In this document: in pieces, positions 55,543 to 63,697 of the stretch
Layout of the letters: each line of letters starts with the position of its first letter
How positions within the stretch are numbered: the stretch's first letter is position 1
NCBI RefSeq assembly: GCF_009707545.1
Contig: NZ_WLYK01000005.1
Span: 372,001-436,000 of the forward strand
Source: Nakamurella alba
Lineage (GTDB): Bacteria; Actinomycetota; Actinomycetes; Mycobacteriales; Nakamurellaceae
Direction: 5' to 3'
DNA: 64,000 nucleotides
The notes under the pieces: generated by a model
What the model saw: only the letters and a program-made list of their open reading frames with translations
Databases searched by the model: none
Told to the model about the DNA's origin: nothing
Program-made: the position numbers and the translations under genes

Positions 55543-56253
55543 TCAGCCGGCGAGTGCCTGGCAGGCATCCAGGCCGGCGATCTCCGACTTGATGTCGGCG
55601 GAGGCCTGCAGGGTCGCGAGGTCGCGCAGCGGCCCGTCCTTCAGCGTCTCCTGCAGCGCCGCGATGCCGCTGCCGTCGCCCTGCCGCAGCTGCTCGCCGG
55701 TGTCGACGAGCTGCGTACCGAGGTCGGTCATGGTGCTGATCGCCGAGCTCGCGAACTCCGGACCACCGGCGAACGTCGGCGGCGCCATGCCCACCAGCTG
55801 ACCCACCGAACGGCCGAGAGCCGTTCCGATGGCTGTGATCTGGTCCGCCGCGGCGGCCGGTTCGGAGGAGTCACCGAGGATGCTCGAGACGTCGGTGAGC
55901 GGCGCGAGCCCGCTGCAGTATGCGGTGAACCAGGCCTTCGACGGGCCGTCGAGAGTGGTCGCCGTCGTCTCCTCCGATGCTGACGTCTCACCGGCTGTCG
56001 GTTCAGAAACCTCGGTGGTCGCCGAAGCCGTCACCGTGTCGGTGACCGTCGCCGTGACGGTGCTGGCGGGCGCCGTCGCCGACGTCTCCGGAGCGGACAC
56101 CGTGACAGAGGCACTCGGCGAACCGACCGAGGCCGAGGTCGTGGTCTGCGGAGCCGTCGACGTGGCGGTCTGCTCGGTGGTGGTGCCGCAGCCGACCAGG
56201 ACGGCGGCCAGCAGGACGGCCGGGACGATACCGGTTCGGATGCGCAGCGCCAT
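55543..56253 (-). CDS. Ser/Thr-rich lipoprotein of unknown function
   Basis: A 236-residue lipoprotein with signal GIVPAVLLAAVLVGC and Cys22. Residues 23-105 are a low-complexity Thr/Ser/Ala/Val linker that could span the wall. The C-terminal 130 residues are helical: SKAWFTAYCSGLAPLTDVSSILGD, QITAIGTALGRSVGQLVGMAPPTF, ISTMTDLGTQLVDTGEQLRQGDGSGIAALQETLKDGPLRDLATLQ, ending in a Cys, so one disulfide is possible. I do not recognise a named family; similar Actinobacteria lipoproteins are common. GGAGG precedes the ATG. Confidence 0.85.
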   Translation of the reverse strand: MALRIRTGIVPAVLLAAVLVGCGTTTEQTATSTAPQTTTSASVGSPSASVTVSAPETSATAPASTVTATVTDTVTASATTEVSEPTAGETSASEETTATTLDGPSKAWFTAYCSGLAPLTDVSSILGDSSEPAAAADQITAIGTALGRSVGQLVGMAPPTFAGGPEFASSAISTMTDLGTQLVDTGEQLRQGDGSGIAALQETLKDGPLRDLATLQASADIKSEIAGLDACQALAG

Positions 56254-56817
56254 CAGGTCCTCCAGAGGTTGGTGATCGTTCCTGGTGTTCCCCTGACGCG
56301 CGGGTTCGGCACGCGTTGCGTCGGGCAGTTCTCCCGACGGTCTCGGCAACTGTGCTCTACCGAAGATGGTGGTCCCGGGGACTGCGCTCCGGTTCGGCGG
56401 GTTGTGCCCAGCCCGCGATGGTGGTGGTGCCGTGATCTGTGCCTTTGGGCCGCGGTTTCCGCGGTGGAACGGCGCCGATCGGCCAGCGACGGTCTGACGG
56501 GCGGCACGCTCGACAACGGCAATAGCCTCGAGTGCGACGTTCGGTCGGGAACGGCTGTGCCTTGGCAGGAATCGGCCGCGCCCCGGTCGGCGGGGCTCGT
56601 CGACCCGATCGGCTGACACCGCCCGGTGGGAGCAAGGCTCGCACGTCCCGGGCTTTCGACCCCGGCCCGTGCGGGAGTCACGACACCGGGGTGGCAGCCC
56701 TGACCTGCGCGTCCGTACGGCGGAAGCGGATTTGAACCGGGCCCGCCGGTTGGGCTAGAGTCGTCAGTCGCGGCGCCTGACAGACCCAGGTCTGATCGGC
56801 GCCGTGAGTAGTGTTGC
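56254..56817. other. Spacer before the tRNA-Ile gene
   Basis: These 564 bases have no supported gene. There is a repeated CCGCGG pair near 56452-56466. The tRNA promoter (-35 TTGAAC, -10 TAGAGT) lies at its right end. Confidence 0.5.
56732..56761 (+). promoter_or_regulatory. tRNA-Ile promoter
   Basis: TTGAAC (56732-56737) and TAGAGT (56756-56761) are 18 bases apart and lie about 57 bases before the tRNA, leaving a short 5' leader. They match a housekeeping sigma promoter. Confidence 0.6.
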
Positions 56818-56891
56818 GGGCCTGTAGCTCAGGCGGTTAGAGCGCTTCCCTGATAAGGAAGAGGTCGGAGGTTCAAGTCCTCCCAGGCCCA
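56818..56891 (+). tRNA. tRNA-Ile (GAT)
   Basis: The 74-base gene folds as a cloverleaf. Acceptor GGGCCTG pairs with CAGGCCC; the anticodon loop CTGATAA carries GAT; the T arm is GGAGG-TTCAAGT-CCTCC. The discriminator is A and CCA is not encoded. In actinobacteria this tRNA lies just after gyrA. Confidence 0.98.
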
Positions 56892-56998
56892 CGGTAGGTC
56901 TTCGCCCCGTGCGGAGTCCGCGCCACAATGGGATGGCTCCTGCTGCCCGCCCAGGGCGATCGGAGCCGACGGACTCCGACTGCGAAGGACTTGCCCCT

Positions 56999-57127
56999 AT
57001 GAAGAAGCTGCTGCTGCTCGCCGGCCTTGCCGGTGGCGCGTTCGTTCTCGTCAAGCGCCGTCGCGACCAGGCAGCCGCCGAGGCCGCCCTCTGGGACGAG
57101 GCCACCGGCGCCGCTCCCAAGTCCTGA
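56999..57127 (+). CDS. DLW-39 family peptide
   Basis: A 42-residue peptide MKKLLLLAGLAGGAFVLVKR..., one helix followed by a charged tail containing ALWDEAT. It matches the DLW-39 family of about 40-residue actinobacterial peptides encoded beside this tRNA pair. It probably sits in the membrane with a single helix. Function is unknown. The ATG at 56999 is chosen because the family begins with MKKLL; the longer frame is upstream spacer. Confidence 0.85.
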   Translation: MKKLLLLAGLAGGAFVLVKRRRDQAAAEAALWDEATGAAPKS

Positions 57128-57132
57128 TCCAC

Positions 57133-57163
57133 CGTCCCGACCTGTTGTCAGCAGGCCGGGACG
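57133..57163. terminator. Hairpin between DLW-39 and tRNA-Ala
   Basis: CGTCCCGACCTG pairs with CAGGCCGGGACG (one A-C mismatch) around a 7-base loop, ending 3 bases before tRNA-Ala. It may be a terminator of DLW-39 or a processing signal for the tRNA 5' end. Confidence 0.6.
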
Positions 57164-57166
57164 TCC

Positions 57167-57239
57167 GGGGACGTAGCTCAATTGGCAGAGCACCGCCTTT
57201 GCAAGGCGGGGGTTAGGGGTTCGATTCCCCTCGTCTCCA
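57167..57239 (+). tRNA. tRNA-Ala (TGC)
   Basis: The 73-base cloverleaf has acceptor GGGGACG pairing with CGTCTCC through one G-T wobble pair, anticodon loop TTTGCAA with TGC, and T arm GGGG-TTCGATT-CCCC. The discriminator is A and CCA is not encoded. Confidence 0.98.
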
Positions 57240-57710
57240 CAGCTGGTTTTCGCAGGTCAGAGGTCCTTCTCGCGATCTTGGCATGATCATGAATTTTGCC
57301 CGTGCCCACAACTGCCAGAGTCCGCGCGTGACTCACGCTGGTCGCACCGGCAACGTTCCGATCGCACCGCGATGGCGACGTCGAACCTGTGCGCGGTGAT
57401 CGCCGGGGTGGTGGTGCGAACGTGGCCGAGCCGCCGAGGGTGGCCGAGAAGGTCGGCCAGCAGCCGGATGCCGAGGACCCGGACCGACAAGATCATCGCT
57501 CCGAGCGAAGTCACCGGGTGCGTCGCACGACCCGGGGACGGGCACCGGTGACCCATGGATCTGCGACCAGGTGGATGCCCGTTGTGAGTGACCGCCGTGC
57601 GTCCACAGGACGCGAAGGCCGGATGAGGCTCGCTCATGCCCGGAGACCCGGCTCCTCACGCTCGCTCGCCATCGACCGGTTCCGACACCGGTGCTTCCTG
57701 CGGCCCATGC
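57240..57710. other. Spacer after tRNA-Ala, no gene seen
   Basis: These 471 bases include an AT-rich patch (GATCATGAATTTTG) shortly after the tRNA. Frames here lack ribosome-binding sites and family likeness. No attachment-site copy of the tRNA 3' end was seen. Confidence 0.5.
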
Positions 57711-58286
57711 ATGGATGAACGACGCTCCGGAGCGGGCGCACTGGTCCCTTTGCAGGCCTTGAGGGACAAGTGGCAGGCAGCCGGGACGGACCGGATCATC
57801 CCGGCATTCGATCCCGACGGGCCGGGCACCGCCGCCAGGCTCCTGGTGCTGTTGGAACGACCTGCGCCGGGGACGGTGGCCGCTGGTTCGGACGGGGTCA
57901 GCAGCGAGGACAACGACACCGCCAGCTCGGTGATGTTCCGCTCAGCTCGCGTTGCGTCGGGACTGGGTCGTGGTGACTACCTGAGATGGAACGTCATTCC
58001 CTGGTCCGGGCCGGCCCCGACCCGGGTGTCCGCGGCAGACCTCGACGAAGCGCGCAGCGCCCTGCACGATCTGCTCTGCGCGCTCCCCGAGTTGGGCGCG
58101 ATCGTCGCGCTCGGTACCACTGCCCTGGACGGCCTGATGCGGTACTACACCCTGCACGACGACCCCAGAATCCTGCCCGTACTGGGGGCCCCGCACCCGT
58201 CGCCCGCCAACGGGCGACATCGGCACGAGCAGCACGCCCGTATCGCGAACGCACTACGCCGGGCGACCGTCGTCGCACAGCGATGA
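57711..58286 (+). CDS. Uracil-DNA-glycosylase-superfamily protein
   Basis: A 191-residue protein with the superfamily pattern: RLLVLLERPAPG (motif A-like strand), EDNDTASSVMFRSARVASGLGRGDYLRWNVIPWSG, then LGAIVALGTTALDGL and GAPHPSP (motif-B-like His loop). The DNDT...N arrangement is typical of an actinobacterial subgroup of uncertain base specificity. ATG 57711 is used. It converges on the small hypothetical gene with a 9-base gap. It may repair deaminated DNA, but this is inferred from the fold. Confidence 0.85.
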   Translation: MDERRSGAGALVPLQALRDKWQAAGTDRIIPAFDPDGPGTAARLLVLLERPAPGTVAAGSDGVSSEDNDTASSVMFRSARVASGLGRGDYLRWNVIPWSGPAPTRVSAADLDEARSALHDLLCALPELGAIVALGTTALDGLMRYYTLHDDPRILPVLGAPHPSPANGRHRHEQHARIANALRRATVVAQR

Positions 58287-58295
58287 GTGCCACAG

Positions 58296-58565
58296 CTATC
58301 GGTCGCCGAGGTCGTTCGACTCGTGAACCCTGCTCATGAAGGCGACCCAGATCGGCCAGGGGATCGTGCCTGCTGCGGTTCTGAGGATCACCGTCTCAGA
58401 GGCACCTGGCGTGAATGGGCCATCATCAGGCGTTGCGTCCGGGATGACAATGCATGCGCACGCCTCAGATCCGATCTCGCTGAGTTCGTGATGCCAGGCG
58501 CCTTCGTCCAACATGTAGCCGGACACGTACATGAAGCGACGCCCGTCGTACTCCCACATCGCCAT
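58296..58565 (-). CDS. Hypothetical protein, 89 residues
   Basis: A compact soluble protein: MWEYDGRRFMYVSGYMLDEGAWHHELSE, then CACIVIPDATPDDGPFTPGASETVILRTAAGTIPWPIWVAFMSRV. It contains no motif I recognise. The amino-acid pattern with amphipathic strands looks real, but the ribosome-binding site is weak. The C-terminus is close to the UDG-like gene. Confidence in coding is moderate. Confidence 0.55.
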   Translation of the reverse strand: MAMWEYDGRRFMYVSGYMLDEGAWHHELSEIGSEACACIVIPDATPDDGPFTPGASETVILRTAAGTIPWPIWVAFMSRVHESNDLGDR

Positions 58566-58663
58566 GGGGTGAGCATGCCCGACGTCACCGAGGCGTGTGC
58601 GTCGATTGCCTTCGTGAACGGGGACGTTGATGGCCGGCCGGAGGCGGCCCGGTCCGACCTACT

Positions 58664-59449
58664 TCAGGTCGTCGGGACGGTGCCGCCGTCGATGACGTAC
58701 TCGGCACCCATGATCGCCGACGCCCGGTCCGACACCAGGAATCCGACAAGATCCGCGATCTCGTCCGTCCGGGCGAACTGGCCGAGCGGAACCCCGCCGA
58801 GCCAGTCGAGGATGTCCTGCTTGGCCTCGTCACGGGTGAGGCCTTTGCCGTCGGCCACCCGGTCGACGAACCCTTCGTAGCCTTCGGTCTGGATCCCGCC
58901 CGGGCTGACAGCGTTCACCCGGACCCCACGCGGTCCGACCTCGTTCGCGAGACCCTTGCTGTACGTGCGCAGAGCCGCCTTCGCCGCTGCGTACGGCAGG
59001 GTCGCCTCGTACAGGGGCATCTCGTGCTGGATCGAGGTGACGTGGACGACGACACCGGATCCGGATCCGACCATGGCCGGCAGCAGCGCCCGATCCAGGC
59101 GCACCGCACCGAGGAAGTTGAGGTTCACCTCCGTGAGCCACTGCTGGTCGGTGACCACGGCAAACCCCCCAGGGGGCGTCGACGAGCCACCGACGTTGTG
59201 CACCAGGATGCCCACGCCCCCGGAGTCGGTCATCCTGCGAGCGACGAGATCGGTGCCCTCGCTGGTCGAGGTGTCCGCCGCGATGAACCGGTCGGGGAAC
59301 TCATAGCCCTCCGGCATCGATCGTGCCGTGACGTACACGTCTGCGCCGAGCTCACGCAGCCGAGCGGCGATCGCCTTGCCGGCGCCTTTCGACCCACCGG
59401 TGACGAGGGCGCGGCGACCGTCCAGCCGATCGCGATCCGTGGTTGACAT
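58664..59449 (-). CDS. Short-chain dehydrogenase/reductase, classical type
   Basis: A 261-residue SDR with TGGSKGAGKAIAARL, VHNVGGSS (NNAG equivalent), Ser in VVHVTSIQHEM, and YAAAK. Catalytic Ser-Tyr-Lys are intact. The C-terminal SDRASAIMGAEYVIDGGTVPTT follows the usual SDR pattern. GAGGGAGAG precedes the ATG. It is the second gene of a unit with the NTF2-like gene (86 bases apart), which is divergent from a MarR regulator. It is probably a MarR-controlled detoxification pair. Confidence 0.92.
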   Translation of the reverse strand: MSTTDRDRLDGRRALVTGGSKGAGKAIAARLRELGADVYVTARSMPEGYEFPDRFIAADTSTSEGTDLVARRMTDSGGVGILVHNVGGSSTPPGGFAVVTDQQWLTEVNLNFLGAVRLDRALLPAMVGSGSGVVVHVTSIQHEMPLYEATLPYAAAKAALRTYSKGLANEVGPRGVRVNAVSPGGIQTEGYEGFVDRVADGKGLTRDEAKQDILDWLGGVPLGQFARTDEIADLVGFLVSDRASAIMGAEYVIDGGTVPTT

Positions 59450-59535
59450 CTTTTTCTCTCCCTCGGTCTCAGGACGTGGCGCTCTGCCGGACCCGTGGCG
59501 GCGGAGCAGAGGATGGCGACGGTCGCAGGTGAGCT

Positions 59536-59859
59536 TCAGGCGAGGTCGATCGACAGGTCGGTGACCAGGTCGCCGGTGATGGCGAGGTCGAACGCGAAGT
59601 TCATCGGTGCAGCGATGGACGTCGCCACGGCCGAGGCGACCAATCGGTTGTTCTCGTACGAGGTCGGTGAGAGCACCACCTGGGGGTCGATCAGGTGACT
59701 GCCGATCCAGGAACGGATCTCGGTCGCTGTCGTCAAGGTGTGTCCGTCGTCGCTGACGACGGCACCGTCGGCGAAGACGGCCAGGAGCCCGTCGGTGTCA
59801 TGAGCATTGGTGGCGGCCACGAAGTCCGCGACGGCCTTGGGCAGGGCGATGTCACTCAT
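59536..59859 (-). CDS. NTF2/SnoaL-like protein
   Basis: A 107-residue NTF2-fold protein: ADFVAATNAHDTDGLLAVFADGAVVSDDGHTLTTATEIRSWIGSHL, then a sheet ending AFDLAITGDLVTDLSIDLA. It starts at ATG 59859 after AGAAGAG; the longer frame upstream is a promoter shadow. It precedes the SDR gene and diverges from the MarR gene across a perfect 28-bp operator, so MarR very likely represses it. Confidence 0.88.
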   Translation of the reverse strand: MSDIALPKAVADFVAATNAHDTDGLLAVFADGAVVSDDGHTLTTATEIRSWIGSHLIDPQVVLSPTSYENNRLVASAVATSIAAPMNFAFDLAITGDLVTDLSIDLA

Positions 59860-59995
59860 TGTTCTTCTCTTCTCTGTCTTCTCGTGATCTGCGGACGAGC
59901 ACGCCACTGATTCTCGCTGTCCGGCAATTGATGTGGAGGCCGACGTCAACAGGTATCTGCTCGGCCTGATGGCCGGCATGTCCTCGACGGTAGCA

Positions 59996-60023
59996 CAACT
60001 ACTGTCCTGTAGGACAGTAGTTG
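59996..60023. promoter_or_regulatory. 28-bp perfect palindrome, MarR operator
   Basis: CAACTACTGTCCT, GT, AGGACAGTAGTTG: two 13-base arms are exact complements. It lies between the divergent NTF2-like and MarR genes and overlaps the MarR -35 box. It is one of the strongest operators in the window. Confidence 0.85.
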
Positions 60024-60049
60024 ATGGTCGGTTCACCGACGACTAAACT
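60021..60049 (+). promoter_or_regulatory. MarR promoter, leaderless
   Basis: TTGATG (60021-60026) and TAAACT (60044-60049), 17 bases apart, match -35/-10 boxes. The ATG lies 7 bases after the -10, so transcription should begin at the start codon. The -35 overlaps the 28-bp palindrome. Confidence 0.7.
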
Positions 60050-60055
60050 TCAGCC

Positions 60056-60595
60056 ATGAGCAGCAGTAAGGGAGGCGGTAAGGGAAGGGCGCTGCGCGCC
60101 AGCGACTTTCCCTACCGATCTCAATTGCTCGCGAATCTGAGTGCGCTGATCCTGCTTTGGGAGTCACCCGCTCTTCAGAGCCAGATCCTGGCCAAGAGCG
60201 GGGAGGCGCTGGACCAGCAGTCGCATCAGGCCCTCCGGCACCTTCTGGCGTGCGGGGCCATGCGACCGACGGCGCTGTCCGAAGCGCTCGGAACCGGTGC
60301 ATCACACGTCAGCAAGATCGTCGGCCGGCTCGAAGGCGACGGCCTGGTGCATCGGACGGCGGACCCGTCCGACGGCCGTGCCTCGTTGATCAGCCTGACG
60401 GAAGCCGGGGAAGAAGCAGCACGCGGCGTCTACGCCCTCGGTGACCGGATGATCGGCGAGGCCCTCGCACAGTGGTCCGCCGCGGACATCCGCCGCTACA
60501 CCGACCTCACCGCCAGGTTCGTCACCGACGCCATCGCGTCCGCCGACCGCCAACTCGACCGCGGGCTTCTTCCCGACGGTGACGGCGACTCGTAG
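60056..60595 (+). CDS. MarR-family regulator
   Basis: A 179-residue regulator. HTH: QALRHLLACGAMRPTALSEALGTGASHVSKIVGRLEGDGLVHRTADPSDGRASLISLTEAG; the DPSDGR wing is canonical. A basic N-terminus (MSSSKGGGKGRALRA) precedes the dimer helices. It starts at a leaderless ATG. It probably represses itself and the divergent NTF2-SDR pair through the palindrome at 59996. Ligand unknown, likely a phenolic or reactive compound. Confidence 0.93.
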   Translation: MSSSKGGGKGRALRASDFPYRSQLLANLSALILLWESPALQSQILAKSGEALDQQSHQALRHLLACGAMRPTALSEALGTGASHVSKIVGRLEGDGLVHRTADPSDGRASLISLTEAGEEAARGVYALGDRMIGEALAQWSAADIRRYTDLTARFVTDAIASADRQLDRGLLPDGDGDS

Positions 60596-60637
60596 CACTT
60601 CTGCGTACAGGGTCCGCAATGGATCGCACGCACACTT

Positions 60638-60663
60638 ACGCACAGCATTGCTAGACTGTGCGT
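60638..60663. promoter_or_regulatory. Operator/promoter of RES module 2
   Basis: ACGCACAG and CTGTGCGT form an inverted repeat with 10 bases between; a third ACGCACAC lies 10 bases upstream. TAGACT (60652-60657) is a -10 box inside it. GGAGGTG (60664-60670) then gives a 6-base spacing to the antitoxin ATG. Confidence 0.55.
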
Positions 60664-60676
60664 GGAGGTGCTGACG

Positions 60677-61252
60677 ATGACGACCTTGGCCGAGGTGCTG
60701 AGCCAGTACGGTCCTGACCTCGACGAAGGCGAGTTCCTCGCCGACCTGAAGGCGAAGTTGGCTGCGGTACACCGCGACGACGGTCCGGGCCTGACTATCG
60801 GGGAACTCGACTTCCTCGAGTCGCACGGCGGCCCGGATGCGCGAGCGGTCGTGCATGACTGGGATCCGGTCGCGCAGCGTCGCCGCCGACAGGAGGTCGC
60901 CGCCGGGTCCGTGCAGTCGGTGTGGGCGGCGACGATGTCCGCCTCGGAGGTTGCGGAAACACTGGGGAAAGGTCGCCCACAGATCTCCAGGGACCTGAAA
61001 GCCCGCAAGCTGTACGGGATCCGGGTGGGATCCCAGTGGCGCATCCCGCGGTGGCAGTTCGTGAACGGCGCCGTTCTACCGGGGCTGGACGGTGTCGTCC
61101 CGGCCATCCCCGATGACCTTCACCCGACCGCGATCGAAGGGTTCATGACCACCGAGCAGGACGAGTTGAGCGGTCGAAGTCCGATCAGCTATCTGGTGTC
61201 GGGCGGGGATCCTCGCGTGGTGGCCGAACTGCTCGACGGGTTGGACAGATAG
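60677..61252 (+). CDS. RES-module antitoxin with excisionase-like HTH, module 2
   Basis: A 191-residue antitoxin with the same layout as at 39054. It has a helical N-terminus with charged stretches (EFLADLKAKLAAVHRDDG). The middle HTH is MSASEVAETLGKGRPQISRDLKARKLYGIRVGSQWRIPRWQF. The C-terminal tail is IEGFMTTEQDELSGRSPISYLVSGGDPRVVAELLDGL, with the shared EGF.T and GGDP.VVA.L motifs. ATG 60677 follows GGAGGTG. The toxin gene starts 3 bases after its stop. It probably represses the module through the operator just upstream. Confidence 0.87.
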   Translation: MTTLAEVLSQYGPDLDEGEFLADLKAKLAAVHRDDGPGLTIGELDFLESHGGPDARAVVHDWDPVAQRRRRQEVAAGSVQSVWAATMSASEVAETLGKGRPQISRDLKARKLYGIRVGSQWRIPRWQFVNGAVLPGLDGVVPAIPDDLHPTAIEGFMTTEQDELSGRSPISYLVSGGDPRVVAELLDGLDR

Positions 61253-61255
61253 CGA

Positions 61256-61876
61256 GTGGCGGCGTTCCCGAAGGTTCCGGCTTCGCCGCCGGGACTGCTG
61301 ACGGCACAGCCCGACGACATCAGGAGCTTCACCGGCGCGTTGTGGCGGATCAATGTCGTCAAGGGTCGACATCCATCGGTGTGGAACGGTTTCCGGACCT
61401 TCGGGCCGACCGGGTCCCGTTGGGACCCGCACCCCTCGCCTCCCGGCGACCACGCGGGATTCGGGGTGTTGTACACCGCGACGGAACCGGCGACCTGCGC
61501 CGCCGAGGTGTTCCAACTGCAGCGGACGATCGTGCTGAGCGACCACCATGCCTTGACCGGCTGGCAGCCGACCCGACCCCTGCGTCTGCTGGACCTCACC
61601 GGAGGCTGGGCCCTACGGCAAGGTGCATCGAACTCCTTGTCCGCGGCGGACCGGGTGGTGTGCCGCCGATGGGCTGCGGCGATCCGGCTCGCCTGGCCCG
61701 CCCTGGACGGCTTGTACGTCCTGTCGACGATGACCGGAGTCGAGACGGTGGTGCTGTTCGAGCCCGCCGGCGACTCGTTCCCGGCCGCACCGAACTTCCA
61801 GCGCCCGCTGGATCATCCTCTGGTCCACGCCCTGATGGACCGGGCATCGGCGCGATGCGGGTACCGGCTGGCCTGA
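61256..61876 (+). CDS. RES-domain toxin (NAD+-degrading type), module 2
   Basis: A 206-residue RES toxin. The triad is R31 (LWRINVVKG), Glu in CAAEVFQ and Ser in LYVLSTMTG. Shared elements with module 1 are WNGFRTFGPTGSRWDPHPSPPGDH and RPLRLLDL. RES toxins of the MbcT/Res group deplete NAD+. GTG 61256 lies 3 bases from the antitoxin stop. Two such modules in one 64-kb window are unusual. Confidence 0.91.
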   Translation: MAAFPKVPASPPGLLTAQPDDIRSFTGALWRINVVKGRHPSVWNGFRTFGPTGSRWDPHPSPPGDHAGFGVLYTATEPATCAAEVFQLQRTIVLSDHHALTGWQPTRPLRLLDLTGGWALRQGASNSLSAADRVVCRRWAAAIRLAWPALDGLYVLSTMTGVETVVLFEPAGDSFPAAPNFQRPLDHPLVHALMDRASARCGYRLA

Positions 61877-62026
61877 CCATGCCATCCGCAGGTCGGCGGC
61901 GACCTGCGGGGTTCTCGACCCTTTCTCCCGATGATCGACGATCGGTCGCGTCGGCTGTCCGGCCGGACGTCATGGTGAGCGGACGGAGCCCGGGATCCGA
62001 CGCTGCCGCCCGTCCTACCCGGGTCG

Positions 62027-62032
62027 TAGGGT
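62027..62032 (+). promoter_or_regulatory. -10 box of leaderless DUF2199 gene
   Basis: TAGGGT lies 7 bases before ATG 62039, the spacing seen for other leaderless genes here. No good -35 is visible. Confidence 0.4.
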
Positions 62033-62038
62033 CGGGTG

Positions 62039-62536
62039 ATGGGGAAGATCTGCAGCGACTGCGGCCGCACGCACGACGATGATCATGACCTGCATGTTCG
62101 ATTCAATCAGCCCGACCCTGTGCTCGCGGCCGGGCCCGTCGATGATGCTCTCGTCTGGATGAGCGATCAGACGGCTCGATCATCCGTCCTCATGCAGGTC
62201 CAAGGAGTCGGCGCCTTCGTCCGCGCGTTGCTCAAGATCGAGCTGACGGCGGACCATCGGGTCACCTACGGCGTGTGGGTTGCCATCGATCCGGCCGAGT
62301 TCATCCCGGTGTTCGAGAACTGGTGGGAGCCCAGCTACAAGGACCTTCGCCTTCACGGACTTCTTGCGAATGCCGTTCCACCGTGGGGACTCTTCGCCAA
62401 GCAGGTGACCATCGCGGTCACCGACACCGACAGCCTCCCCTACTGCGTCGACAGTGCCGACCAAGAGCTGCGCGACGTAATCACCGGCCGATTCGATCAC
62501 CAGATGGTGCTCGCTGCGGTACCGGTCAAGACTTGA
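62039..62536 (+). CDS. DUF2199-family protein
   Basis: A 165-residue protein with an N-terminal zinc-ribbon-like pair (ICSDCGRTH) and the DUF2199 pattern: DLHVRFNQPDPVL, FVRALLKIELTADHRVTYGVWVAIDPAEFIPVFENWW, then LHGLLANAVPPWGLFAKQVTIAV. The function is unknown; proteins of this kind are soluble and widespread. The ATG at 62039 follows a -10 box by 7 bases. An overlapping GTG at 62036 would add one residue. Confidence 0.85.
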   Translation: MGKICSDCGRTHDDDHDLHVRFNQPDPVLAAGPVDDALVWMSDQTARSSVLMQVQGVGAFVRALLKIELTADHRVTYGVWVAIDPAEFIPVFENWWEPSYKDLRLHGLLANAVPPWGLFAKQVTIAVTDTDSLPYCVDSADQELRDVITGRFDHQMVLAAVPVKT

Positions 62537-62682
62537 GGTCGTCACCGACAGAGGTCTCGCTGTCGCGAAGATCCTGATGGTGAGGGCGTGGCTCGACGCC
62601 GATGCTGAGTCCGCCGAGCGCAGTGCAACTCCCGACACCGACGCGCAACCTGGCTGCACCACGGATGAGGCATGATCCAGGG

Positions 62683-63648
62683 GTGCCTCGCTCGTCTGTT
62701 CCGCCCCCGGACCTGCCGTTCGACGACGAGGTGATCCACGCGTTGGTCCGGCGCCGGGACACCGGCCGGCGCGACGGCCACCGGATCGCCCTGGTGATCG
62801 GCGGGGGCGGTATGCGGGGCGCATACGCCGGCGGGATGACCCACGCCATCCACGATCTCGAGCTGGGCCGGCACTTCGACGTGATCTACGGCAGCTCGGC
62901 GGGTGCCTACATCGGCGCCGGCCTGCTGATCGGCAAGGGCCCGGGCACGGCGCAGATCTTCTACGAGGACATGGCCAGCCCGGCCTTCATCGACCACCGC
63001 CGGCTGCGCAGCCGGCAGCCGATGATCGACCTCGACCATCTGCTCGACGCGATCATGGTCGACAGCAAGCCGATGGACTGGCCGGCGCTGCGTGACTCGA
63101 AAGTCCCGCTCCGCGTCGTGGCCACGGCGGTCGACGACCTGAGCGGCCACGTCCTGCAGCCCCGCACCGCCGCGGAGTGGAAGCTGGCGCTGCGCGCGAC
63201 CTCCACGATCCCCTGGCTCGCGGGCCGACCGGTCCGACTGCACGGCCGCCGGTGGATCGACGGGTCCGTCGCCGAGCCGCTCCCGCTGGAACGCGCCCTC
63301 CGGGACGGTGCCACCCACGTGCTCGCCCTGGTCAACCGCACGGTCGTCGAGCTCCGCCGGGCGACGCCGCAGCGGCGCGCCTCCGGGTGGGCCCGGACGC
63401 TGGACCGGTTCATCCCGGGGCTGGGCTCGATGGCGCAGGAGACCCGGCGGCACGGACCGGTCATGGCACTGCTCGACGCACCGAAGGACACCGCGCCGCA
63501 CACGGCGCACCTGGCGGTCGTCACCCCGCAGCAGGACGCCGGTGTCAGCGGACTGACCACCGATCCGGCCCGCGTCGAGGAGGCCGCGCGGATCGGCTAT
63601 GCCACCTTCCGCGCCGCGGCGGACCGGGTCATCGCGGCCTCCGCCTGA
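62683..63648 (+). CDS. Patatin-like phospholipase
   Basis: A 321-residue esterase of the patatin family. The oxyanion loop is GGGGMRGAYAGG, the nucleophile S72 in GSSAGA, and the aspartate D193 in the DGS of RWIDGSVAEPLPLE, so the Ser-Asp dyad is complete. GTG 62683 is chosen because CATGAT lies 7 bases before it; ATG 62665 would add six residues. It should cleave acyl chains from membrane lipids. It converges on the F420-dependent oxidoreductase gene over a hairpin. Confidence 0.92.
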   Translation: MPRSSVPPPDLPFDDEVIHALVRRRDTGRRDGHRIALVIGGGGMRGAYAGGMTHAIHDLELGRHFDVIYGSSAGAYIGAGLLIGKGPGTAQIFYEDMASPAFIDHRRLRSRQPMIDLDHLLDAIMVDSKPMDWPALRDSKVPLRVVATAVDDLSGHVLQPRTAAEWKLALRATSTIPWLAGRPVRLHGRRWIDGSVAEPLPLERALRDGATHVLALVNRTVVELRRATPQRRASGWARTLDRFIPGLGSMAQETRRHGPVMALLDAPKDTAPHTAHLAVVTPQQDAGVSGLTTDPARVEEAARIGYATFRAAADRVIAASA

Positions 63649-63653
63649 GCTCT

Positions 63654-63690
63654 TCTGCGACCGGACATGACGAACCTGCCCGGTCGCAGA
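63654..63690. terminator. Bidirectional hairpin terminator
   Basis: TCTGCGACCGG and its exact complement form an 11-bp stem with a 15-base loop, between convergent genes. Confidence 0.7.
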
Positions 63691-63697
63691 TGCTGGC

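Noticed and set aside
56818..57239. tRNA pair as integration site for a mobile element
   Set aside because: No integrase gene, and no repeat of either tRNA 3' end was seen in the window.
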